From the NCBI GenBank assembly GCA_047291315.1, contig JBDPYZ010000004.1, positions 93,656 through 157,655 of the forward strand: DNA of 64,000 nucleotides. The letters are read 5' to 3'. Position 1 is the first letter of the stretch. Each line of letters begins with the position of its first letter. The translations under genes were made by a program, and so were the position numbers. Positions 8,436-16,550 of the stretch are shown piece after piece. Below the pieces are notes generated by a model. That model worked only from the letters and a program-made list of their open reading frames with translations, ran no database searches and was not told the DNA's origin. This stretch comes from Arsenophonus fragariae (GTDB lineage: Bacteria > Pseudomonadota > Gammaproteobacteria > Enterobacterales > Enterobacteriaceae).

Positions 8436-8645
8436 TTATTCTCCCCATGAAATAAATTCGCTTGGTTTTATACTCCAAGCACTACATAGTTTTTCTACAT
8501 TTTTAAATGTAGCTGTTCCTTTCTTTATTGCAGCAAAAGCACTTGGTGTTACTCCTGCTTTTTCATATAAATCTTTATTGGTCTGAACCCCTGACTTTGC
8601 TTTTAGCTGTAAAATAGCCTTTGACCAGTTCATTATATTCTCCAA
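8436..8645 (-). CDS. XRE-type small regulator, candidate copy control
   Basis: A 69-residue protein with a Cro/CI helix-turn-helix (NKDLYEKAGVTPSAFAAIKKG). A second Met at codon 5 is an alternative start. It sits just beyond the distal iteron and reads toward rep. In unit 2 an unrelated ribbon-helix-helix regulator holds this position (48515-48694), so both may be copy-number or rep regulators. A 13-bp inverted repeat lies immediately upstream. Confidence 0.7.
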   Translation of the reverse strand: MENIMNWSKAILQLKAKSGVQTNKDLYEKAGVTPSAFAAIKKGTATFKNVEKLCSAWSIKPSEFISWGE

Positions 8646-8650
8646 CGACT

Positions 8651-8686
8651 ATTTATTTATGTTGTAACATAAATAAATGATTGACT
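8651..8686. promoter_or_regulatory. 13-bp inverted repeat, probable operator of the XRE gene
   Basis: ATTTATTTATGTT (8651-8663) is a perfect inverted match of AACATAAATAAAT (8666-8678), with a 2-base centre. A TTGACT box at 8681 reads rightward toward the leader cassette. A centred palindrome in front of a Cro-like gene is the usual self-repression site. The promoter assignment is weak because no well-spaced -10 box was found. Confidence 0.5.
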
Positions 8687-8731
8687 AAAGTCAATATGAA
8701 TATTATCGTTTATGTTAATTTAATTTGCAAA

Positions 8732-8808
8732 AAGACGCTGATTGAAAGAGGTACGAACTCAATCAATCAGCTAACCCAAAACCTAGAATAAGTAGGAGTA
8801 AGGCTATG
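8732..8808 (+). promoter_or_regulatory. Structured leader, copy A
   Basis: A stem-loop with outer arms GCTGATTGA/TCAATCAGC, a symmetrical AA/AA internal loop, inner GAG/CTC and a 7-base loop. It is followed by CTAACCCAAAACCTA, a short loop and TAGGAG, then the start codon of a small ORF. This is the most diverged of seven copies in the window; the outer UAGUC/GACUA closing helix is not kept here. Confidence 0.6.
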
Positions 8809-8898
8809 AAAAAGTCTACCTTCCGCGTGCTTGTCTGTGAACCACCAAATCAAATAATCCAGTTATTCGCTCGAACCTCACGCAACTTTTCTCTGTAA
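8806..8898 (+). CDS. Leader-associated small ORF A, truncated
   Basis: A 30-codon ORF beginning MKKSTFRVLVCEPPNQ. It matches the first 26 residues of the 44-codon ORF C (48882-49016) and then diverges into an early stop. The LuxR gene that follows ORF C has been lost here. It has an AGGAG site eight bases before ATG. Probably a remnant. Confidence 0.5.
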   Translation: MKKSTFRVLVCEPPNQIIQLFARTSRNFSL

Positions 8899-8935
8899 TT
8901 TTCGAGTGACCTAGCTCTCTGTTATTTCCGGCTAT

Positions 8936-9004
8936 CTTCCGCTTCCTCGCCCGTTCACTCACTTCGTTCGGTCACTTGTCTGTGGCGAGCGGTGGGGGTT
9001 TTAA
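8936..9004 (+). repeat. GC-rich hairpin resembling the sequence upstream of ColE1-type origins, copy 1
   Basis: CTTCCGCTTCCTCGCC pairs across a short inner hairpin with GGCGAGCGGTGGGGG and is followed by a T-run. The layout (CTTCCTCGC, then a CTCGGTC-like inner loop, then TGTGGCGAGCGG) resembles the conserved element beside ColE1/pBR322 origins. Two more copies are at 49762-49823 and 51974-52040, and all follow LuxR-type leader cassettes. It could also act as a terminator. Confidence 0.5.
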
Positions 9005-9119
9005 TTTCAAGGATTTTTTGGATTATTTTTATTGTTTCAGTTTTCTCAATTTAGCTTGCGAGCACCGAACAACGTCGACGAGGAAGTGGATGTTAATCTG
9101 TTGATATAGAGTCGTCTTG

Positions 9120-9377
9120 TAACTCCTGAAAAACAAGAAAGAATCTAAGATAGAATAATAGTTATATATAAATCAATTTGTTAAGCAAATTTTGGTAATC
9201 ATATAATTATACATTAATAACTAAATAATCATTATTAATAACTATATAATTATTTTTAATAATTAAAAAAGTTATTTGTATGATATAAAAATTTTTGTTT
9301 AATAACTATAAAAAAAACTTTAAATAATTTTTTTTATTATTATAGTTAACTTTAAATTTTATTTAAATGAGGCCAAT
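9120..9377. repeat. AT-rich TAATAACTA repeats upstream of a RepL-like gene
   Basis: Almost pure AT sequence with repeated TAATAACTA-like words in both orientations (for example near 9218, 9236, 9300 and, inverted, 9345). The next gene starts at 9378. By analogy with the AGTACT cluster before 53309, this is a candidate binding array for the adjacent protein. Confidence 0.45.
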
Positions 9378-9785
9378 ATGGGACGTAGGCATGTAAACCA
9401 AGAAACAGGAGAAATAATTCAAGAGCCTGATTTTATAAAGGTTTATATAAATGATCTATGTAATGTAAAAGGAGTTACTGGGCTTCAAATGAACATATTT
9501 CATTTTATGTTGAAACATATGAATGATCACAATGAAGTATCTTATGGTAAATCTGCAAAAGATAGATTTTGTAAAAAACATGATACTAGTTTAGCTGCTT
9601 TTAATAACAATATTAAGGCGTTAATAGCTGCTGGGTTAATAGAAAGAGTAAACCGAGGAGAATTTAGAGTTAATAAGAAGTATGCAGTTAAAGTTGATTG
9701 GGATAGGGTTCAATCGATCATTTGGGTCAGTACCTATACCAAAAATGGAAAAACAGAAGAAATTACATTTTCAGAAATGAACTGA
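9378..9785 (+). CDS. RepL-like winged-helix replication/regulatory protein
   Basis: A 135-residue protein opening with VNQETGEI, then FIKVYINDLCNVKGVTG, a layout shared with the protein at 53309-53785. The middle (SLAAFNNNIKALIAAGLIERVNRGEFRVN) looks like the winged helix of RepL-type plasmid replication proteins. It may start a secondary replicon or regulate one; the family call is tentative. It is preceded by AT-rich repeats, and its stop codon is five bases before leader B. Confidence 0.55.
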   Translation: MGRRHVNQETGEIIQEPDFIKVYINDLCNVKGVTGLQMNIFHFMLKHMNDHNEVSYGKSAKDRFCKKHDTSLAAFNNNIKALIAAGLIERVNRGEFRVNKKYAVKVDWDRVQSIIWVSTYTKNGKTEEITFSEMN

Positions 9786-9790
9786 TTTAA

Positions 9791-9867
9791 TAGTCGCTGA
9801 TTATAGGAGTTGGTACCTCCAATAACCAGCTAATCCAAAACCTAAACTAAGTAGGAGTCGGACTATG
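9791..9867 (+). promoter_or_regulatory. Structured leader, copy B
   Basis: The 5' UAGUC can pair with GACUA next to the start codon. Inside are a long stem (GCTG, A.C mismatch, TTAT, A.A mismatch, GGAG with their complements; loop near TTGGTAC) and a CCTA/TAGG stem that covers the Shine-Dalgarno sequence. The layout matches copies C, D and F, although the stem sequence differs. Confidence 0.65.
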
Positions 9868-10005
9868 CGAAATAGTACGCATATTGCGCGCATAATGAAA
9901 GCGTGTGGCATATCAATCGAGCAGATATTAAACTTTGCTCTCACATCAAAACACCTCACAAATCGTCAGCGTTTGTACCTTCTAAGTATCGGAGGTGCAG
10001 CATGA
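9865..10005 (+). CDS. Leader-associated small ORF B
   Basis: A 46-residue ORF starting MRNSTHIARIMKACGISIEQ and ending LTNRQRLYLLSIGGAA. It has an AGGAG site eight bases upstream. Its TGA overlaps the ATG of the LuxR-type gene (ATGA), so the two are probably translationally coupled. ORFs E and G are near-identical; D and F share only the first half. No known family was recognised. Confidence 0.65.
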   Translation: MRNSTHIARIMKACGISIEQILNFALTSKHLTNRQRLYLLSIGGAA

Positions 10006-10628
10006 AATCCGAGATGATTAAATTCTTTTTGAGCAGTGCTGTTCCCTGTGGTTTTAGCGATGATGAAGCTGAAGTTCAAATGAATAACTGCATGTTAAAT
10101 TTACTCCATTCGCTCATCTATACCGCAGAAATGAAAACGCTGATAGAGAGAATCCAAAGCGAAAAATCGCCATTCTCTTTGATGTGTAATTTGCCTGCTG
10201 ATTTCAAGAAATCACCTACAGTCTGGCAATTCTATTTCTTACCGCTTTTTGGTCACGATAAGGAGTACCTAGGCACTTTCTTTCACGCTCACGAGTACCT
10301 GTTTTTATCACCGTTGGAATATGTAGATGGCATAAAGCCTTATTCAGTGACCACAGAAAAACCGAATAAGTTGTTCACGGATAGAGAGTGGCCAATTCTG
10401 TTTTTCGTAATGCAGCACTTAAGCAGCAAGGAAATCGCTAGACGGTTAAATATTTCGCGGTTAACTGTCGATAATAAATTGCAAATTATCTACCAAAAAA
10501 CCGGGATGCATTCTGCTTTCCAGCTAAGGGCATTAGGAAAATCTCAAGGCTTTGACCGCTATATTCCTGCGAATTTACTTTCTCATCAACGCGCTCAGGT
10601 TTTTCAACCTGCTGGAGGTGCGGTATGA
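10002..10628 (+). CDS. LuxR-type HTH regulator
   Basis: A 208-residue protein. The start at MKSEMIKFF was chosen because GGAGGTGCAGC precedes it and it overlaps ORF B. The C-terminus is a LuxR/FixJ helix-turn-helix (FTDREWPILFFVMQHL, SSKEIARRLNISRLTVDNKL). The N-terminal 130 residues lack the acyl-homoserine-lactone-binding signature seen in the regulator at 49013, so the signal, if any, is unknown. It precedes recET and probably controls this rightward operon. An identical copy is at 53995-54621. Confidence 0.8.
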   Translation: MKSEMIKFFLSSAVPCGFSDDEAEVQMNNCMLNLLHSLIYTAEMKTLIERIQSEKSPFSLMCNLPADFKKSPTVWQFYFLPLFGHDKEYLGTFFHAHEYLFLSPLEYVDGIKPYSVTTEKPNKLFTDREWPILFFVMQHLSSKEIARRLNISRLTVDNKLQIIYQKTGMHSAFQLRALGKSQGFDRYIPANLLSHQRAQVFQPAGGAV

Positions 10629-10722
10629 AATACACCTATACCCTCAACGGATTTTGGCGAACCTATTAGGGTCGCCCCGATGTGCGTTTTGCCTGTTGTC
10701 ACGGTTGACAGCTCTCATTAGC

Positions 10723-10980
10723 GTGAGATTCTTCTGGCGTGCCAGACTCGGTAACCGTCCCTACGTCAACCCTGAAGAAGCCTGTATTGAGTTTGTTGAG
10801 AAAATTAACCGTAAACAATTCAAGGCGCTTTTTTACAAGACTTCAACGATGAAAGCGTGCTCGGGTGCTTGTTGCCATTGCTCGGATAACCAAAGAGAAA
10901 AGGCATTACCCAAAGCCAGAGGCGTAATTCTACGGAGATTAGAACAACAGGCGAGTAACCGCATTGAGGGGGCGAAATAA
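10723..10980 (+). CDS. Small phage protein of unknown function
   Basis: An 85-residue product from a GTG start, in the frame that runs into the recE start (TAATG overlap). It is basic, with a CSGACCHC cluster that could bind metal. Just upstream, a 14-codon ORF (10625-10669) overlaps the LuxR stop. The two may be pieces of one broken gene. An identical copy is at 54716-54973. Confidence 0.45.
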   Translation: MRFFWRARLGNRPYVNPEEACIEFVEKINRKQFKALFYKTSTMKACSGACCHCSDNQREKALPKARGVILRRLEQQASNRIEGAK

Positions 10981-12539
10981 TGAAATATTTCAAAGCAACA
11001 ATCATCACGAATGTTGACCACGAGAAGGGTAAGACAACAAATTACATCTATCTTGAGTCTGAAACGAAAATAGCCGCTAAGAGATTGGCGTCTCAACATA
11101 TCTTTGAAACTGACGGCGCAAATTGCTGTTTCTACAAATCGCCTCGATTGGAAGAAATCAGCGCTCAGGAATATATCGCCAATACCGATAAACAGACGGA
11201 TCTTACCGAAGAACAGGAAATAGACCAGTTCTGCGCTTTGCTCACGATATTTGGCGTTCAGGAAGAATACGACGAAGGCGAAATCAGGGATGCTGATGAA
11301 CTGTTGGCAAAACCGGCAGATGAACCTGAGCTTTTTGAAAAGTATGCCGAGCTACGTGAATGGGTATCCTTGCAAATGAGGGAAGCAGACAAAGCTATTT
11401 CCCTCAATGAAATCAAAAAAATGGCGATTACCTTTTTTGAATGTGGACAAGAAGACCAGTTATCAACGCAATTAACAGATTTATCCACAGAAGCTGTAGT
11501 TATGTCTGTGGAAAAAAAGTGTAAAGAAACATCAGCAAGTGCAATAGATACCTCTGATGGTAAATCGGTTAATAATTGTACAAACAATTCTATTTTTTCT
11601 GCTTTTTCTCCTGTTAACGGAAAAACCATGAGTGGGGAAAATATCACGCTTGAGATGTTGAACGGCTGTGTTGATGCACTGAAACCGACAGAAAGTTTGG
11701 TTGTTCGTAGTCTCTCAAACAGTCTCTATCACGCTGCAAGCGGCTATTCGAGTACGCAAATAAGGTTGGTTCAACAGGAAGACACAATAGCGGTATTGGA
11801 CTGGCAGAAGGACGCACCCTACAAAGAGACTAAACACGGAGCGTTTTTAATCGGTACGGCTGTACATACAGCCATTCTTGAGCCGGAGCGCTTCGCTGAA
11901 CAGTACACTTGTTCGCCTGAACTGAATTTGAGAACCAAAGACGGCAAACAGGCATTGGCGGAGTTTGAGGCGCAAGCAATTTACAGTAATCAAATCGCGC
12001 TCAAAAAAGATGAGTTTCAACAGGTTGAAATGATGCGTGATTCGGCGCTTGCGTATCCAATGGTAGAAGAGTTGCTGGAAAACGGCGAGCCGGAACTCTC
12101 AATTTTTTATCGCACGGAAAAAGGGACGTTATTAAAAATTCGCCCTGATTTGTTGGGAACATATTCTGATAAGCCGTTCATTCTAGATGTGAAAACGACT
12201 GACGTTTTTCAAGACTTTGGTAAATCCGTTGATGAGTTTGGTTATCACATACAGGCGGAATTTTACCGTCTAATTGCAAATTGGGTTTTTGGACGTGAAA
12301 TGGCTTTTACTTTTTGTGTGATTGGAAAAAACATCCTGTGTGGGCGTTATCCGGTAAACCTTCGTGAACCTGACGATGAAGATAGTGAACAGGGCGTATA
12401 CGAAGTGAACCGTGTGATTGATATGCTAGAAGACGTCATTGAAACGTATCCGATAGTCAAAGTATCCCGTCCTTTCTGGGCAAAACAGGCGGACAGAAAA
12501 CGCAGAGAAGCGGTAGCGGTAGAAGGGGGTGGGGCATAA
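10980..12539 (+). CDS. recE: RecE-like exonuclease VIII
   Basis: A 519-residue protein. The C-terminal half is a PD-(D/E)XK nuclease of the RecE/DUF3799 group: HGAFLIGTAVHTAILEPERF near residue 285, KIRPDLLGT, then ILDVKTTD (catalytic D and K), and YHIQAEFY (QxxxY motif). It degrades the 5' strand at double-strand ends to give single strands for RecT, which follows. The N-terminal 200 residues are poorly conserved linker-like sequence, as in E. coli RecE. The start overlaps the previous gene by one base. Confidence 0.85.
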   Translation: MKYFKATIITNVDHEKGKTTNYIYLESETKIAAKRLASQHIFETDGANCCFYKSPRLEEISAQEYIANTDKQTDLTEEQEIDQFCALLTIFGVQEEYDEGEIRDADELLAKPADEPELFEKYAELREWVSLQMREADKAISLNEIKKMAITFFECGQEDQLSTQLTDLSTEAVVMSVEKKCKETSASAIDTSDGKSVNNCTNNSIFSAFSPVNGKTMSGENITLEMLNGCVDALKPTESLVVRSLSNSLYHAASGYSSTQIRLVQQEDTIAVLDWQKDAPYKETKHGAFLIGTAVHTAILEPERFAEQYTCSPELNLRTKDGKQALAEFEAQAIYSNQIALKKDEFQQVEMMRDSALAYPMVEELLENGEPELSIFYRTEKGTLLKIRPDLLGTYSDKPFILDVKTTDVFQDFGKSVDEFGYHIQAEFYRLIANWVFGREMAFTFCVIGKNILCGRYPVNLREPDDEDSEQGVYEVNRVIDMLEDVIETYPIVKVSRPFWAKQADRKRREAVAVEGGGA

Positions 12540-12556
12540 ATACCGAACTGGAAACT

Positions 12557-13691
12557 ATGAACAACGTTTATACTAATTTGCAATCGGTCATTATGCAGCA
12601 AGGGATAGCAGCCTTGTTACCCGCTCAGGTAACGCCTGAGCAGTTTACCCGAACCGCAGCAACAGCATTAATTGAAAATGAGGATTTGCAAAAGGCGGAT
12701 AAACAATCACTGGTACTGGCCTTAACACGCTGTGCCAAAGATGGACTGATGCCAGACGGAAGAGAAGCGGCGCTGGTTGTTCGCAGTACCAAAATTAACA
12801 ACCAGTTTGTGAAAAAAGCCGTCTACATGCCAATGTGTGATTAAACGTGCCCGTCAATCTGGGCAGGTGGCGAATATCATTGCAAAAGTGGTTTATTCCC
12901 AAGATGAATTTGAGTATGTGATTGACGAAAACGGCGAACACTTAACCCACCGTCCGGCGTTTATTGATGGTGATGAGGTTGTTAAAGTCTACGCTTTCGC
13001 AAAACTCAATAGCGGTGAAATCGTAATTGAAGTGATGTCAAAAACCGAAGTAGAACGAGTCCGTGATGTCACCACTAAAGGGAAATCCTCAACGGCGTGG
13101 GAACAGTGGTTTGACAGAATGGCGCTTAAAACTGTCATTCATCGCCTCGCTAGACGGCTTCCTTGTGCCTCTGAGTTGTTTTCGCTGCTTGAGGCACACG
13201 AAGGTATTAATTTAGCGGAAAATCCGCTTAGAATGGCTATGGTTGCTAATAAACGGTTGTCACTCAGGGATGTTCTACGTGAACGTACCGAGAAATTAAG
13301 ACAAAAGAAGGAAGCGGTGATAGAAACACCCCCAGAAGTGCCACCGGCTACCTCGCCAAAACTGGAAGCGGTATTAATCGCCCTCGATGATGCAACAGAT
13401 AAAGAAAGTCTTGAGGAAATTGTCGAGCATTGTAAAGTATTATCCGCCGAATTGTCTGATGCAGAAAAAAATACACTGCGAGAAAAAATGACGACTAGCA
13501 AAAAGCGGTTACATCCACCCAACAAAAATAGCGACGCTTGGATGGCAAGGCTTGTAAACGAAACAGGGGATGGTTGGCGATTTCCCGATGGCGAAATCAT
13601 CTACGGTTTTTTTGAAGCGGATAGAAAGGCTAGAGAGACCGGCATAAATTTTGAAAAACCTGACAAATGCAGGTTTAGTACCAGTCATTAA
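12557..13691 (+). pseudogene. recT: RecT single-strand annealing protein, frameshifted
   Basis: The N-terminal 95 codons read as RecT up to AVYMPM, then hit a stop. The remaining 284 codons continue in another frame from IKRARQSG. A few bases encoding the conserved VxG after YMPM appear to be lost. The GTG at 12837 overlaps the stop, so re-initiation could still give two fragments. The same lesion is present in unit 2 (56821-56837), so it predates the duplication. The C-terminal half carries an extra acidic region, as in longer RecT proteins. Confidence 0.8.
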
Positions 13692-13693
13692 AA

Positions 13694-13725
13694 AAACGCC
13701 CTTGAGTGAATAGGGGCGTTTATAT
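13694..13725 (+). terminator. Rho-independent terminator after recT
   Basis: AAACGCCC (13694-13701) pairs with GGGCGTTT (13714-13721), followed by an AT-rich tail. It separates recT from the Rpn gene. Unit 2 lacks it and has a toxin-antitoxin promoter at this point. Confidence 0.6.
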
Positions 13726-13821
13726 TAAAGATGGATTATGTAATGGAATGAATGCATATTTAATATATCCTGTTTATTTGTGTTAAAGCAATGTTTTATT
13801 AACCATGATTGAAGATATCGG

Positions 13822-14775
13822 ATGAGTAAAAAATTCACCCCAACACCACACGATGCGGTATTCCGGCAGTTTTTAAGTGAGAAAGAGACGGCTAAAGACT
13901 TCTTTGATATCTGGCTACCGGATGAGATTAAGTCACTGTGTGATTTTGACAGCCTAAAGGCAGAGTCCGGCTCTTTCATCGATGCGAATATGAAAATTTA
14001 CCAGAGTGATATACTCTATTCAGTCAATACCAGACAGGGGCAAGGGTATCTCTATTTGCTAATTGAGCACCAATCAACGCCCGATAAATTGATGGCATGG
14101 CGACTTATGCGCTATAGTATGGCAGCGATGCAAAAACATTTAGAAGCTGGCCACAAGGAGTTGCCTCTGGTTTTTCCTATCCTGTTCTATTGTGGTAAGA
14201 AAAGTCCGCATCCGTATAGTACTGACTGGCTGGATTGCTTTAGTGGCAGAGATATTGCCGAAAAAATTTATACCAAACCGTTTAAGTTAGTTGATGTGAC
14301 AACACTGGAAGACGGTGAGATTATGCAACACCGCAGAATGGCGCTATTGGAATTACTACAAAAGCACATTCGAAGACGGGATATGACGGAGTTACTGGAT
14401 AGTATTGTTAAACTGTTGTCGTATAATTATTATACTGATAATCAGGTTATCACGATGTTTAACTATCTCATTCAGGAAGGGAATGCAGAGCAGCCAGCAA
14501 AGTTAATCAAAGAGATAGCCAGACAGACAGAGAAACACGAGGGGGCATTGATGAATATTGCACAAGGTATACGAGAAGAAGGTATACAACAAGGTATGCA
14601 ACAAGGTATGCAACAAGGTATGCAACAAGGTATGCAACAAGGAAAACTTGAAGGCGAAAAACAGGCTTCCATGAAGATAGCGCGCCAAATGCTCGAAAGT
14701 GGCATGGACAGGCAATCAGTGATGAAATTTACGGGTTTAACTGATACTGAAATGAGTAACCTGTTCAAAGATTAA
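13822..14775 (+). CDS. Rpn-family PD-(D/E)XK nuclease (Transposase_31)
   Basis: A 317-residue protein of the RpnA/YhgA group: an N-terminal THDAVFRQFL-like opening (here TPHDAVFRQFL), then SDILYSV and YLLIEHQST, which supply the metal-binding D and E residues. The C-terminal region has four GMQQ repeats, a known variable feature of the family. Rpn proteins are DNA endonucleases; recent work links some to phage defence with an antitoxin translated from inside the gene. An internal start fits that here (14551). Unit 2 has RelBE in this slot. Confidence 0.85.
   Translation: MSKKFTPTPHDAVFRQFLSEKETAKDFFDIWLPDEIKSLCDFDSLKAESGSFIDANMKIYQSDILYSVNTRQGQGYLYLLIEHQSTPDKLMAWRLMRYSMAAMQKHLEAGHKELPLVFPILFYCGKKSPHPYSTDWLDCFSGRDIAEKIYTKPFKLVDVTTLEDGEIMQHRRMALLELLQKHIRRRDMTELLDSIVKLLSYNYYTDNQVITMFNYLIQEGNAEQPAKLIKEIARQTEKHEGALMNIAQGIREEGIQQGMQQGMQQGMQQGMQQGKLEGEKQASMKIARQMLESGMDRQSVMKFTGLTDTEMSNLFKD
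14551..14775 (+). CDS. Candidate internal RpnS-type product
   Basis: An in-frame ATG at codon 244 of the Rpn gene is preceded by GAGGGGG at eight bases, a stronger ribosome-binding site than most in this window. It would give a 74-residue protein (MNIAQGIREEG start) containing the GMQQ repeats and the C-terminal helices. Known RpnS proteins are made from such internal starts and inhibit the full-length nuclease. Expression here is inferred, not shown. Confidence 0.5.
   Translation: MNIAQGIREEGIQQGMQQGMQQGMQQGMQQGKLEGEKQASMKIARQMLESGMDRQSVMKFTGLTDTEMSNLFKD
14581..14640 (+). repeat. 12-bp tandem repeat in the Rpn gene
   Basis: Four perfect CAAGGTATGCAA-type units plus one degenerate unit encode the GMQQ/GIQQ series. 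The period is a multiple of three, so slippage would change repeat number without breaking the frame. Confidence 0.85.
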
Positions 14776-14778
14776 ACC

Positions 14779-15303
14779 ATGATGGAACGCAATAAATTAA
14801 GTCTAAATCGTCCCAAAAAGACTTCTCATGAAAAGCAGACCCAAAGTAGCCCTGTTTACCGTAAAAAGGTCTGGGTCAATGCTGTGTCCAAAAAACAGGC
14901 AAAAAAACCTAATCCTCCAAAAGCCGCAAAACAACCACCCAAGCAAGTGGTTAATGTTAAAGTACCGAAACCTCCCACTCTGCCTAAAAAGCGATTGCCG
15001 TTAAATGAGGCAATTTCACAGATAACGGCTTTTTGGCCTTATCTTTTTCCTGATGGCAAGTTGCTTCCAATGAAAATAGGCATCCAGCAGGATATGTGGC
15101 AGGAGGTGAAGGAAAAGGCATTACCGATAGCCAGAAAGCATTTAAGAGCGTGCTTGGGTAGTATTGGTTATCACCCTGATTATCGCTCACTTATCCAGTT
15201 AGGCGCGTTTCGTTATGACAAAGACGGTCAGATAGTCGGAGAAGTAACCCAAGCCGATGTTGATGATAATCTGCAACGTTTAGCGCGACGAAATAAAAAT
15301 TAA
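14779..15303 (+). CDS. FinO/ProQ-family RNA chaperone
   Basis: A 174-residue protein with a long basic, proline-rich N-terminal tail (residues 1-75) and a ProQ/FinO domain from about residue 80: AFWPYLFPDGKLLPMKIGIQQD, then LRACLGSIGYHPDYRSLI, GAFRYDKDG. These proteins bind structured RNAs and assist antisense-target pairing; FinO regulates plasmid transfer. In this element a structured leader RNA occurs many times, which makes it a possible target. It is separated from the Rpn stop by three bases. A near-identical copy is at 58336-58860. Confidence 0.85.
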   Translation: MMERNKLSLNRPKKTSHEKQTQSSPVYRKKVWVNAVSKKQAKKPNPPKAAKQPPKQVVNVKVPKPPTLPKKRLPLNEAISQITAFWPYLFPDGKLLPMKIGIQQDMWQEVKEKALPIARKHLRACLGSIGYHPDYRSLIQLGAFRYDKDGQIVGEVTQADVDDNLQRLARRNKN

Positions 15304-15373
15304 TTATCAGTAATCTTCATTGGAAATAACTTCTGGTTGGCAATATGCCCGCCAGATAGAGAAGGATTGTTTT

Positions 15374-16372
15374 ATGATGTATGCAATTATGGCGATAACG
15401 GTTATTTTTCTTTCTTTTTTTGTTACTGCCTATTTTTTTCAAAAAATCAATTTTCTTCCCCAAATTACAACAAGCAGTATAGGCGAAAGATATTATTTTT
15501 TAGATGGCTTAAGAGGCATATGCGCTATTTTTGTTGTTATTACTCATTCGCATGAATTATTAGGCTTGAAGGGCTTTAATTTAACCGAGTATGGCCCAAA
15601 TTCAATCAGCTTTTTAGGTATAATTGGTGTCCAAATGTTTTTTTGTATAACTGGATTTCTATTCATCGATCAGTTGATTAAGAAAAATTACAATATTGAT
15701 TGGATCACGTTTTTTTCATCCAGAATAAAAAGATTATTACCCTTGTTTTTTTTCTCTATAACAATGTCTTTGATAATTATATACATCATCAATTTTAATA
15801 AATTAAATACTTTATCCTTAGACGATGTAAAAAATTCACTAGGATTGTATTTTTTAAAGCAAAATGAAATTTTAGGTATAAACTCTAATCATCTATTAGG
15901 AGCGACATGGACTTTACCTTATGAATGGCGTTTTTATATGGCGCTGCCTTTGTTCTGTGCTTTCGTAAATCTTATTAAAGTTAATTCTATAATTTTATTA
16001 ATCTTACTATTCTTAATTATTTTCTTTCCTATTCTTGGTGCTTCTTATGGCAAATATTTTCTTACAGGATGTTTCACAGCTTTTTTATTTAACAAATATA
16101 AAATAAAAAATAATTTAACAAGAGCGATAATTTTATTATTAGCAATATCTTCGCTAGTTATTTTATCTTCAAGTAAAGATGTAAATGGAAATGATGTTTT
16201 TATTTTTTCGTTTATCTTATTTCTTGGTTTAGTAATGTCACCGCCCGATTTTTTATCAAAAAAAATATATGTTTATTGCGGTGAGATATCTTACAGTATC
16301 TATCTATTGCATATGCCATTAATGAGAACGCAAATTTTATTACTTATCTTTCATATTTTTTATTTGGCGTGA
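15374..16372 (+). CDS. Acyltransferase-3 family membrane protein, C-terminally truncated
   Basis: A 332-residue multi-span membrane protein of the OafA-like acyltransferase 3 family: FLDGLRGICAIFVVITHS near residue 45 (catalytic-type H in THS), then VQMFFCITGFLFI. Such phage genes acetylate surface polysaccharide and change receptors. The start at 15374 was chosen for AAGGA nine bases upstream. The last 30 residues of the unit 2 protein are lost because about eight extra bases after CATATGCCATTAATG shift the frame. The gene is markedly AT-richer than its neighbours, suggesting acquisition as a moron. Confidence 0.8.
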   Translation: MMYAIMAITVIFLSFFVTAYFFQKINFLPQITTSSIGERYYFLDGLRGICAIFVVITHSHELLGLKGFNLTEYGPNSISFLGIIGVQMFFCITGFLFIDQLIKKNYNIDWITFFSSRIKRLLPLFFFSITMSLIIIYIINFNKLNTLSLDDVKNSLGLYFLKQNEILGINSNHLLGATWTLPYEWRFYMALPLFCAFVNLIKVNSIILLILLFLIIFFPILGASYGKYFLTGCFTAFLFNKYKIKNNLTRAIILLLAISSLVILSSSKDVNGNDVFIFSFILFLGLVMSPPDFLSKKIYVYCGEISYSIYLLHMPLMRTQILLLIFHIFYLA

Positions 16373-16494
16373 CAAATTTAAATAATTATGCGTTTATTTT
16401 TGTTTATTCAATTTCTTCTATTCTGATATGTATTATTTCTTTTTTCTCCTACAAATATATAGAGTACCCTTTTTTGAAAAAATAAATAATTAAT

Positions 16495-16537
16495 ATGACA
16501 CCTGACCAAAGCTGAATAATTCAGGTGTCATGACTTT
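16495..16537. terminator. Bidirectional terminator between acyltransferase and tail genes
   Basis: ATGACACCTGA (16495-16505) and TCAGGTGTCAT (16521-16531) form a perfect 11-bp stem, with a T-run on the right and A-rich sequence on the left. It ends the rightward transcript and the convergent leftward late operon. The same structure is at 60020-60062. Confidence 0.8.
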
Positions 16538-16550
16538 TTTGTCTGAAAAA

